A DNA stretch of 64,000 bases from Aspergillus flavus (taxonomy: Eukaryota > Ascomycota > Eurotiomycetes > Eurotiales > Aspergillaceae), in the NCBI RefSeq assembly GCF_009017415.1, contig NC_092405.1:2728001-2792000 (forward strand). The letters are read 5' to 3'. Below are positions 23,566 through 35,700 of this stretch, piece after piece; the stretch's first letter is position 1, and every line of letters begins with the position of its first letter. Under the pieces are notes generated by a model, which was not told the DNA's origin, ran no database searches, and saw nothing but the letters and a program-made list of their open reading frames with translations. A program made the translations under genes and the position numbers.

Positions 23566-24946
23566 TATTAAGAAATATATTTAATAAAAATAGTTTAAAT
23601 ATTAAAATAAATTGAACTAGAGTATTAGAAAGTATTAATATTAATAAATAATTATTTTTATTAAAAACCTTTTAATTTTAATAAATCTTTAAAATATAAT
23701 AACTATTTTAAAAATAAAATAATAAATAAACAATTATAATAAATTAAATAATATTTAAAAGATAAATAAATTTTTATAAAAATAAAAATTTAAAAAATTT
23801 AATTATTATTATTAAATACAAATTTATTAAGATTATTAAAAAATACTAAAAGAAGAATAATATTTTTAAAAAAATAATACTTTTCTTATTATTTTTAAAT
23901 AGTTAAAAAAATAGACTTATAATAATTTTAATAAATAATTCTAAAAATTCAAATTAATATAAATATATATTAATATTTAATTGAATATACTAATTTATAT
24001 ATTAGTTTTATTTTTAAAACATATATTTATTATTTAATAGTATAAATAGAAAAATTCTATAAATTATATTATTTAATATATTTATTTATTAATTAATTTT
24101 ATATAGTTATTTAAAGTAAAGATATGATTAGAATAAATCAAAATCTATATGTACAGTTAAAAAATAGCTATGTATTAATAAAATATTAAATTTATTAGAA
24201 CAAGTAAATATATAATTAATTATATCTTTAAATAAATCTTTATTTAAAATTAAAATATATTATTAGCTAATAGAACTAGAAATATCTAACTTAATCTAGA
24301 TAATTAAAAAGTTTTATTATTATATAAAGAATTATTAGAAAAATATATATATTTGTATAGATTATATAGCTATGATTAATATAGTGTAAATAAAGTATTA
24401 TTTTTATTTATTATAAATAAATTAAATCTATAACTAGTCTAAATATTAATTTATTTATTATAAATAAATTAAATCTATAACTAGTCTAAATATTAATTTA
24501 TTTATAATAATTTAAATTAATTATTTACTACAAACTAAATTAAATTTATTTAATATTAAATACTATATTTTATTTTATATTTATATATTTTTAATTAATC
24601 TAAAGATTTATTTAAACTATTTAATATTATATTAATTTTTTTATAATAAAAATTCAATGATTTAAAATTTTTAAATAATTAATTAAAAATAGATATAAAA
24701 TAATACAGATGTTCTATATCTAGCTATTTTATTATTTTTATTTAATAATAATAATTTATATATTTTATTAGAAAAGGTAATTTATATATTAAAAACTTTA
24801 TTTAAAAAATTTAAAATAGATCTATAATTAATTAAACTATCTAGATTAATATAGAATGTTAAAAGATTTTAAAAATTTAATATTTTATAAATTTTAATAT
24901 TATTTATAATATTTATGAAAAATAGTAAAATAGTATAAATTACATA
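23566..24946. other. AT-rich stretch, no gene recognised
   Basis: No readable protein block or LTR pair. It holds one exact tandem duplication (see 24403-24506). Confidence 0.4.
24403..24506. repeat. Exact 47-bp tandem duplication
   Basis: Two directly adjacent copies (starting 24403 and 24450) of a 47-bp unit containing AAATCTATAACTAGTC, with a partial third start. The copies are identical although the neighbourhood is saturated with mutations, so the duplication happened after RIP. Confidence 0.85.
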
Positions 24947-24951
24947 ATACT

Positions 24952-25080
24952 TGTTAAGGTATTAATACATTGATTATCCTTGATTTCTATTTAATAATTG
25001 TTAGCTGGCTTTCTATTAGCTAACTAGAGTTATCTATTAAAATTAACTATGTAAGACTTAATAAAATCTAGATTTTAATA
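24952..25080 (-). repeat. 3' LTR of gypsy element E
   Basis: 129 bp; begins TGTTAAGGTATT on the plus strand and ends TTTTAATA, from TTTTAACA by one C to T change. Same length as 32574-32702. Confidence 0.85.
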
Positions 25081-25852
25081 AATATTAATATTAAAAATAA
25101 TAATATTCTATTATTAATAATAGATATAGAATAATATATTAAATAAAATAATAAATAGAATATAATAAATAAAAATAAAAATAATAAAAAATATATATTA
25201 ATATTAATTAAGTACTAAGTTTTTTATCTTAATCTTTATATTTTTTAAATTTTTTATATAGCTTATTAAATATATATTTTTTATTCCATTTAACTATATT
25301 TTAAAAATTAATTTTTATATCATATAGTAATTTTTTAATAGAACTTAGTATTTTTACTGAAAAAATAATTAATTATATAATATTAATATATTTTAATTAA
25401 ATTAAAAAATATATTAAAACTAAATATATATTTCTATATAAATTAAGATTAAAATAATTAAAATATTTATTAAATTAATATAAATTAAAGAGATTAATAT
25501 ATATTATAATATTATATAAAATAGATTTTTAATATTATTATTATTATTCTAATTTTTTTAATTAATATTAGATAAGTAAATAATAATAGATTGATATAAT
25601 CTATAGATATAATAATAATAGTAATAAATAAACTATATAAATCTAAAAATATTTAGTATAATTAAAGATAATAATTATAATATAAAAAATAAATAAAAAA
25701 GTTAATTAATAATACTAGAGTAGTAACTAAAATAGATATTAAAAACTATATTTAATTAATAATAAAAAATATTAATAATTATTTTAAAATAATAATAGAA
25801 ACTATAAATAATTATATTATTATAGAAAAATCTAGAATTAATATTAATATAT

Positions 25853-25963
25853 TGTAAGAGATATCGCCAGGGCCCGATATTCCATAAGGCCAAAAGATTA
25901 AATAATTCTGAATCAATAATTTAGAATACTCTAATTAGATCTATATAGCTTCCCGCCATTATA
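25853..25963. repeat. Left 111-bp LTR of the miniature element
   Basis: Starts TGTAAGAG and ends TTATA (from TTACA). Its hairpin stem has lost some pairs through RIP-type changes relative to the copy at 2883-2993. Confidence 0.85.
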
Positions 25964-26357
25964 ACTCTTCTTTTTATAGAGAAAAACTTATTCCGAGCCT
26001 TTAGTATGCGCGCCTAGCTACTATAGACTTAATCTCTAATCTTTAAAGATTATAAGTAGATAAATCAGATTAAATTCTAGTATTGTTTAGGCCCCTTATC
26101 TAGTTCTCTCTAGGATCCACAGCGGTCTATATATATTTAAATAGACTATATAATCTATTCTATATATATCTAAGTATATGATCTATTCTATATCTGGGCC
26201 CTAGACCCCTATAGAATCTTCCTATCTCTGTAGGATTCTGCTTTATCTTTATAGAGATCTACCCTATCTGCCGCACACTATAGATAAAGGTTATATCTAG
26301 GATTTGAATCTAGAATCTCTAGGTCCTGTACTATCTATTCGTTGATTTAGAATTAAT

Positions 26358-26468
26358 TATAAAAGATATTGCCAGGGCCCAATATTCCATAAGGCCAAAA
26401 GATCAAATAATTCTAAATCAACGATTCAGAATATCCTGGTCAGGTCTATATAGCTTCCCGCTGTTATA
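26358..26468. repeat. Right 111-bp LTR of the miniature element
   Basis: Starts TATAAAAG (from TGTAAGAG) and ends TTATA. It retains CCAGGG and CCTGG pairing partners and most of the internal stem. Confidence 0.85.
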
Positions 26469-28039
26469 TATATTAAAAAATTATATAATAATAATAAAAA
26501 TTAATTATAAAATAGAAATTAAAATAATAAATAATAGAATTATAAAAACATATTATATAAAAAAATAGAGATTTATAAAGATTATTAAAATTATACTATA
26601 AATAAGTATTAATCTATTTCTATATTTTAACTATTATAGATTAAATATTTTTACTATTAAATAAAATTAAGCTATAAATTAATAGTTAATAATAAAAATA
26701 AATAAATATTATTTTACTAATATTTTTATTAAATAATAAACTATTTATTTTAAAATTAAAAAAGTTTTATATTAGAGTATCTCTAGTATTTATATTTATT
26801 AAATATAAATAAAATATAGTTAAATATTTTTTTAAAAATATATAATATCTGCGATATACTATTAATTAATAATATTTATTTTTTATTATAATAATTAAAT
26901 AGTTTTAAAATAGTCTATTTAATTAAATATTACTATTATTATTAAAATTATAAAAAAAATAATCTATTTTTATTTTTACTAGTAAATCTAATATTATTAT
27001 AATATATTAAGTATTATTTAATTTAATATTAGAAATAAATTAATTACTAAATAATAATAGATTCTAAATTATATTAATAAATATTTAATTTTTATTGAAT
27101 AAAATAAATATATTTAGATTATATAAATCTAATATTTATTTAATAGTAAATAATTTATAGTTTTATATTTTTTAAATATATTATTAGATATTATTTATCT
27201 ATTATTAATTTTATTGATTTAATTCTAATTATACTAAGACTAGTATAGTATTTTATTATAGTATAATTAATATAAAAAATAATTATTAAATAATTATATT
27301 AATATAATAAACAATAGTAAGATAATTAATAATTATAGAAAGAAATTATAGATATATTATAAAAAAAATATTTTATAAAAAATAAATATAGTTAAGTTAA
27401 AATAAAAGTAAAATAGTTAATAATAATATAATAAAATAAAATATATAATAAAGTAAAAAATATAATAAAATAAAATAAATAAAAGAATCTCTATAAAAAT
27501 AATCTATAATTATTTATAGTACTAGTTAATTATTTTTTAAATTTATTTATTAAATTCTATATATTAATATTATTTATTTATATCTATTAATTAATTTTTA
27601 TACTATAGTCTTTTTATTTAAGTAAATATTTAATAATAAATATTTTAGATTTTCTATAATATTAGATATATTTATTAAAAAAATTATTATTAATTATTTA
27701 TAGAAATTAAATATATTATTAATTATATAGATTTATAGTAGCTAGTTTAAATTATATAATAGAAATTATTAGATAGATTTTTTAAATTAAAAAAAAATCT
27801 ATCTTATATACTAGCTATTCTATCTATTTAAAAATAATAAAAAAATTAATATATTATTATATAAATTTTATTAATTTTTTTTTGAATTAAAAAATAATAG
27901 TTTTTATATAAATATAGATATATTTAATTATTAATATTAAATTTAATTATTTTATAAAATTAATTATAGATAATTTTTATTTATATTTCTATAAATATAA
28001 GTATCTTTTTTATATCTATTTTGATTAAAAAATTTTGAT

Positions 28040-28360
28040 TAATAGAATTTTTTATTATATTTTAAAACTACTAAAATTCTATTTTAAATAATAGTTTAAA
28101 TAGAACATTCTTTATTAAAATAAAAAATAAATTATTAATTATTATAGTAATTAATAGTAATAAATATATGTAATTAATAGTAAAATTTTTAAAGATTTAA
28201 TATTTAATTATTATTTTAATAGTTTAAATTATTTATTTAAACTATTTATTTATTTATAAATAATAGATAATCTTATATAGCTATTTAAATTTTAATTTAA
28301 TAAATAGTTTTTTTTAAAATTTATCAATAAACTTAGAATCTTTATCTATTATAAATAATA
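28040..28360 (-). pseudogene. Gypsy integrase core remnant (element E)
   Basis: Reading leftward from about 28360 the frame gives FIIDKDSKFIDKF, matching the ISDRDSxFTSxFW block with the second catalytic Asp. It continues through a match to the FHPQTDGQSERxNQ block (YYLQINKQFKQII after stops are read as Gln), which holds the catalytic Glu position, here mutated, and on to the NNSxHxxTGxxPFxLxYG block. Stops are at Gln or Trp positions. This is the part that fixes the element as gypsy and its strand as minus. Confidence 0.6.
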
Positions 28361-31300
28361 AATAATTAATTAAATTATTATTAATTAATAGATAGATTTA
28401 CTATAAAATCTATTATTATAATATAAAATAGAATTAATAATACTAATATAGATTAGAAAAACTATAGAATATATAATAATATATTTTATTAAATAAATAG
28501 ATTAAAGAATTTATAATATATATATATAATAGCTTTTTTTAAATATAATTAATTTATCTATAATTATTAAATATTTATTTAAATTTTAATAATTATTGTT
28601 ATTATATAATATTTTAAAAATAGATCTAATTAATAGTTAAGAAATATATAATTAAAGATCTCTTTAATAGTTAACTTTTTTTAATTATATATAAAATACT
28701 ATTAATTTTAATATAAAATAAAATAATTAATATTAATTATTTTTTATTAAACTAGATTATATTTAGTATAAGAAAAGTATAATAATTATCTTTATATATC
28801 TAATAGATAGATTTTTTAAAATTTAATAATAATTTAATTAATAAGTATATAAATAGAGTATTAAAATTAATTATTTTTTTATTTAAAATTAAAATATTTA
28901 TTATAAAAAGATATAATAATATATTAATAATAGTATTTATTTTATTTAATTTATAAAATAATTCTAGATAAAAGTATTATATATATATAGATATATAAAC
29001 TGAGTATTAATTTAAATATTTAATTATAATAGTATTTAATATTATTTATTTAACTATATTAATTATTATTATATAATTTATATAAATAATAGTTAATTAA
29101 TAAAAAAATTTTTATTAAATATTTTATTTTATATAGTATCTAGATTAAATAAAAGGTTTCTAATTTAATTAATTAATAGTACTATTTAACTATAATTAAG
29201 TATTTATTTAAAAATAGTATTAATTTTATACTAGTTTTAAAAAATAATATTATAAAATTTTAATATTTATAGATTATATAGTAGACTATTATTTTATAGC
29301 TTTTTTTTTAAATATTTAGATTAATATATAAATATATAATTAAATTTGAATATATTAAAAACTATAATTTTATAAATTTAGTTTATAATTTTTTAAATAA
29401 TTTTTTTTAATTAATATAAAATTAAATAAAGATATAGATTATAGTTATTTAATATAAAATTTATTAAAAGTTAATATATTTTTAAAGAATAAAATTTTAT
29501 AACTTTATAAAGAATCTATTTTTATTATATATTATTTAATAAAATATTTTAAATAGTCTATTATATCTAGATATTATTTAGAATTTTTTTTTAAATAGTT
29601 AAAAAAATAATTAATTATATAGTTTAAAATTTATTATTTAATATAAAAAAATCTAGACTATTTATTATTTATTTAAATAAATATATATTTAAAAAATTAA
29701 TAAATAATTTTTTTAATTTTAATTTAATATTTATTTCTATTAATTTATTAAGTATTTAAATTAAATAAATAATATATAAATAAAATATAAAAGTAATAAT
29801 TATATTATTAATATATATTTAATAAAATTAAGGTTTATTATTTAATAAATATATAATATTAAATTAATAAATTATATAATAATAAGATAAAATTACTCTT
29901 ATTCTTTATAGATAATAATTATTAATTATTTTTAATAATCGAATTATATAGAAAATCAATAAAAGAATTTTAAGATATTAATAACTATAATAAATTTATT
30001 CTATAACAGAACTAGATATAAGTCTAGTTCTAATTATTGATTTAATTATTATATATTAATTATTACTCTCTTTTTATTATCTATTTATTAGTCTTATTAT
30101 TTTAAACTAGTTTATAAATAATAAATAATAAATAGATAGATAATATATATCTAGTATATTAGAATATCTTTCTATAGCTATATAATTTATTAAATATTTT
30201 ATTATAGTATAATTTTTTAGTTCTATTTTATAGATTTTTAGTTTAGATAATTTAATTTTCTAATCTTTTTTAAATAAAATATCTATATATTAGTTCTCTA
30301 GTATATTAGCTATTAAATCTAGTTTATTTTATAAATATTTATATAGATTAATAAATTATTTTGATTAATTAGAAGTTTCTTAATTTTCTATATATATTAT
30401 TATACTATTATTAAATATTATTTCTTTATTTTTAAAGATTAAATAGTATTTATTAAGATGAATAGTATTTTTTTATATAGATATTATTTTAAAAATTTAA
30501 TATTTTATTTTCTTTATATATTTCTATTTATTATTATTTTTATATTATTAATTTAGTAAATTATAATATAGTTAATATCTAGTATAGTACCAAGATTCAA
30601 TATAAATAATAAAATTATATAAATTATTAATTATTATTATATAGAAAAACTTTAAATTAACTAAATATAAGTATATAACTAATTTAGTTTTATTAATTAA
30701 TTTAAAGAATAGATCTTTATTTTTAAATAATATATATTTAATATACTAGAATTTTAGTTTTAATTAAAAAAATATAATTATATATTTAGTAATATATATT
30801 AGTATAATAATTACTTAATATAATTTTATCTAAAAATAAATATCAGTATATTTTAATAAAAACTAGATTATTACTAGTTTAGTATTAAAATTAAATAAAA
30901 CTTTTTATAATCTAATATATCTATATTAACTAGAAATAAAGTTTTAAGTTTTTTAATTAATTTAACTTTAACTATTAGCTTTATATATATATTATTAAAT
31001 AATAAATTAAAAAATATAAGTTAAGTATAATAAATTAAATTAAAATATATTTAAATTTAATATCTAGTATTAATAAAAGCTCTATATTATAGATATTTAT
31101 AAAAAAAATTTTAGTAAAGATTTTATTTATTATACTTATTATATATATCTAGCTTATATATTAAAATACTTATATAATAATTTTTATAATTTAAATAATA
31201 TTTTCAATATCTAGAATTTAAATTACTTAACTATTAATATAAACTATTTTTATTTAAGAAATAAAGTATATAAAGATTATTTTTTAAAATTAATTTTAAT

Positions 31301-32573
31301 ATAAACTTTTTTTATAATTAATAATATTTTTTAATTAATTAATAAAAATATATATATTTTTATAATAAATTTAATTATTAATCTATTTAATAAAAATATT
31401 ATTTTACATATTTAGCTAGAAATGATTAATTTTTTCTATTTTTTATTAATTTACTATTTTATTATAAATATCAAATAATAAAATTAATTATTAATAATTA
31501 TTTAGATTTAGTTAATTATTATTTTTAGAATTATTTATAGCTAATAATATATAATTTTAAAAAAATTAATAATTTATTAATAATTAATAATTTAAATTAT
31601 TTATTATATTTTAAAATTATTTAAAACAATTATTAATTTTGTATTATAGATTATTTATTAAATATTTAAATTTTTAATATTAGTTATATACCAGTTTATA
31701 TAGATTATATATTATAAATTTAGATTTAAATTAAAATTAATAAAATAAAAAAGATTAATAAAATTAAAATAAAAAAAATAATATAGTAAAAAAATTTATT
31801 TTAGTATTTTTATTTAATACTATACTATTTATAAATAATAATTAAGATTTAAATAATTATTTAATAATAGTTAAAAATAAAATTAATCTAGACAATTAAT
31901 ATATTTAAATTTATTAAATTATAAACAAATAATTAATAATTATTTCTATAGTAGATTTTTTAATAATATTATTAATTTAATAGATAAATACTAATCTATA
32001 TTAAATTAATCTATATCTATAGATATAGCATATTTTAAGAATTATAATCAAAAATATAAATTAAATCTTAATTTTTCTAGTAGATTTTATATATATAAGG
32101 AGTAGAGTTTAGATAATTAAACTATTATTTATTTTTTAAAATTTAATATTTTAAATAGTAATAGAACTTTTTTTTAAAAAAATTTTAATAATATAATATA
32201 AATAAAACTAATTAATATTTTAGTCTAGTAGATAGAAATAATATTTAAATAATAATAAAGAAGTAGAGTATAATTATTTTTATAAAATTAATAAAATATA
32301 ATTTTTTAGTATTAAATTAATAAATAGAAATAAAATAAATAAATTAAAATAATATAGAGTAGTCTAATATATTAATTTAATAATATATTAATTAATTAAT
32401 ATAGAGATTATAGTAGTAATATAATAATACTAATAATAGAATATAAATAATTATAAAGTAATATAATAATAATAAAATATATAGAATAAGATAAATAAAT
32501 AAATAATAATAATTAATTAAATATAGTATTAGATTTAGAGATCTCTACTCTAATAAAAGATATACTACTATCA

Positions 32574-32702
32574 TAATAAGATATTAATATACTAATTATT
32601 CTTAATTTTTATCTAATAATTATTAGCTGGCTTTCTATCAGCTAACTAGAGTTATTTACTAAGACTAACTACGCAGGATTTAATAAGCTCTAGGTTTTAA
32701 TA
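32574..32702 (-). repeat. 5' LTR of gypsy element E
   Basis: 129 bp, right partner of 24952-25080. It is better preserved at its right end (AACTACGCAGGATT and AAGCTCTAGG) than the left copy. Confidence 0.85.
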
Positions 32703-32707
32703 ATACT

Positions 32708-35700
32708 TTTTAATTTATTAGTATATTAGATATTATTAATTATATATTTATAATCAATATTATTATTATATTATTAAAAAAATATTATAATATAATTTTA
32801 ATAATTATAAGTTTATTAAAAAGATTATTTTAATTTTATTTTAAAATATATAAGATATATTGACTGTGGGATTCTAATTAGATGTAGTACTAAAGCGTTT
32901 TTTTATTAAATAGCTAAATAATTATAATCTTTTTTCTAAAAAAATTAATAATTTCTATTTTATAAAGATTTATTAGATTATAAACTTAGTTAATTTAAAA
33001 AGATCTAGAAAATTATTTAATCTATTTAAAAAAAAGTCTTATAATTTAAAAATTAAAACAAATACTAATTTAAACTTTTTATTTACAAAGAAAAGAATTT
33101 TAAAAAAAGAATTTATAATATATATTAAAATAACTAATAATAGCTAAGGCTTTTAAAAAAATCTTTTAAAAAAAATAGAATTTAAAATTAAAATTAAAAA
33201 ATATTATAAAGAAAAATAAAAATATAAAATTATTTTTTATTTAAAAATTTAAAAATTTATTAAATAAAATAAATAAAGTTATACAATATCTAATAAATTA
33301 ATTTAACTATAAAATATAAAATTTTTATATTTAAGATATATCATAATTTTAAAATCTTTAATAACATTATTAATTTATATAAAATAAAAATAAATATTTT
33401 AAATATTAAGATTATAATTAATTTTATAAAAATTAAAAAATATAATTAAATAACTATTAATTATTATTAATTTTATTATATATATAAATAAAATTTATAA
33501 AATAATAAAAAAGAATATTTTAAAATATAAATATATTTTTATATAACTTATATATATAAAAATCTTTAATATAAAAAAATATTTTATATAATTATTCTAT
33601 AATTTATTTAATATTTTTATAGTTTAATAAAATTTATAAATAATCTTTATTATACAATTATATTTTAATGTACTATTTTAATTTTTGTATAAAAATTTAA
33701 AATAAAACTATTTATTTAAATAATATATATTAAAAATAAATTTCATTTAGAAATTATATAAAAAATTTTAAACTATATTCTTTTAAGAATATATATATTT
33801 ATTATAAAAAAAATTTTATTTTGATATAATTTATTAATAATTATAATTAATAATATTAATTTAAATAATAAATCTAAGACTAACAATAAATTATTATTTA
33901 AGATAAAAAAGTAATAATAATAAATAAAAAAAATAAAATATTTTAAAAATTATAAAAATAGAAAACTAGAAAGAAAATATATATTTTTAATATAAATTCA
34001 AATATAATATTATAATATATTAATAGTTTATTTTATTTTATAATTAAATAATTAAATTTTATATAATTAAATTTTATAAATATATTAAATTTTTAAATTT
34101 ATAATTAAACTAAAAAAATAGATATAAATTATATAATATGTATATAATTTTTAAATATTAATTTAAATTTAAATATATTATTTTTTAATAAACTAATAAT
34201 TATAAATTTTAATATATTAGTAATATTATAATAGTTATTTAATATTAATATTTAAAATATTTAATTTTAAATGAAAAAAATTTAATAGAATATTAAAATT
34301 TTTTTTATAAAATCTTCAAATATAATATATTTATAGAAAATATTATAAAAATTAAAAAAAACTATATTAAAATAAATCTAAATATTAAAAATAGTTAAAT
34401 TATAAGATTATATATTAAAATATACTATTAATCTAAATTATATTTTAAAATTTTTTTGATTTAAAAAATTAAACAAAAAAAAAATCTTTTAAAATAATTT
34501 AAATTATATATTTAAATTAATTAATAATATTATAAAAAACTCTATTTAAGATATTTATAATATTTTTTTTATTTATATCTACGCGCTGAGAATTATTTTT
34601 ATAAAAAGATTTTTTAAATATATAAAAAAATATTATAACTATAATAATTCATATTATAATTTTATATTATTATTTTTATTATATAAAAATATTAAAAATT
34701 ATAAATATAATAATAATATAAAATATTGAATTAAAATTTAATAATAGTATATACTATAAAATATATTATAAAATTAAAATAAAATATTAAATAGTTTAAT
34801 TATTATAAATTTATTTTATTAATTTTTTAAATCTTTAATATATAAATATATAGAAAATTAATTTTAATTAACTATAATAAATATAATTATTTTTTAATTA
34901 TAATTAATAATATAATAAATTTAATATATACTATAATAATTTATAATAAAAAAACTTTTGAATATTTTAATCAAAATGAATTAAAAATATTATAATATAA
35001 TAAAGAAATATACTATTTATTAATATTTAAAAAAAACTTTATAATTTTATTATAAATAAAAAGGTCTAGTAAATATATATAAATTAAATTAATATTTTTT
35101 TATATATTTAAAATAAATAATAAAATGAAAAAAATTTATTAAATATAGTATAATAATTTTTTAAATAAATAAAATAATTAAATTAATTAAAAATTTAATT
35201 AAATAATAAATAAATTATCTATATGATCAAAAAATAAATAGATTTATAAAATATAGTTTAGAAATTAAAGAATTTAAAATATAAAAAATTTTTAAAATAT
35301 TATATAAATAAATATTAACACAATCTTGTATTTAAAATTTTATAAAATTAAAATTTTTAAAAATTATATAAAAAGATTAATATTTTTTATATAAAATATT
35401 AAAAGAATATATTATATATTTAAATTAAAAAGACTATAAAATTTAATATATATAATATTATAAAAAAATTAGAAAATATATATATTTTATTAAGTAAATA
35501 AATATTTAATTTAAAATTTAATGAAAAAAATTATAATATTAATTTTAAAATCTATTAAATAATATATAATAATTTTTAATATTTTACTATTAATTATACA
35601 TAAATATATATTTTAATAATAAAAAAAATATTTTTAAAACTATTTTTCATTATAATACTTATAAAAAAGTTAAAATAAAAATAATATAATATTATTTCTA

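Larger units (their letters stand above)
25853..26468. mobile_element. Miniature LTR element (TRIM-like), 616 bp
   Basis: Two 111-bp direct repeats (25853-25963 and 26358-26468) enclose 394 bp, and the whole is flanked by a perfect 5-bp duplication TATAT (25848-25852 and 26469-26473). The repeats are the same sequence as the solo LTR at 2883-2993. The internal part has no frame of useful length in any direction, so the element must have relied on enzymes from another retrotransposon. It sits inside gypsy E. This is the structure of a terminal-repeat retrotransposon in miniature (TRIM), a class best known from plants. It is richer in G+C than its host. A primer-binding site and polypurine tract were not recognised with confidence. 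Confidence 0.85.
24952..32702 (-). mobile_element. Ty3/gypsy LTR retrotransposon (element E) with 129-bp LTRs
   Basis: Two 129-bp direct repeats (24952-25080 and 32574-32702) are flanked by a perfect 5-bp duplication ATACT (24947-24951 and 32703-32707), so both ends are certain. The LTRs share a well-preserved block TTAGCTGGCTTTCTAT. A gypsy integrase core reads on the minus strand at about 28040-28360, so the right LTR is the 5' one. Next to it on the minus strand lies TGATAGTAGTATATC, a plausible mutated primer-binding site. Subtracting the nested miniature element leaves about 7.1 kb, long for gypsy, so other insertions or extra internal DNA are likely. Confidence 0.85.

Noticed and set aside
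24952..32702. Copia class for element E
   Set aside because: Short LTRs first suggested copia, but the integrase core on the minus strand has gypsy-type blocks (DRDSxFT and NNSxHxxTG equivalents).
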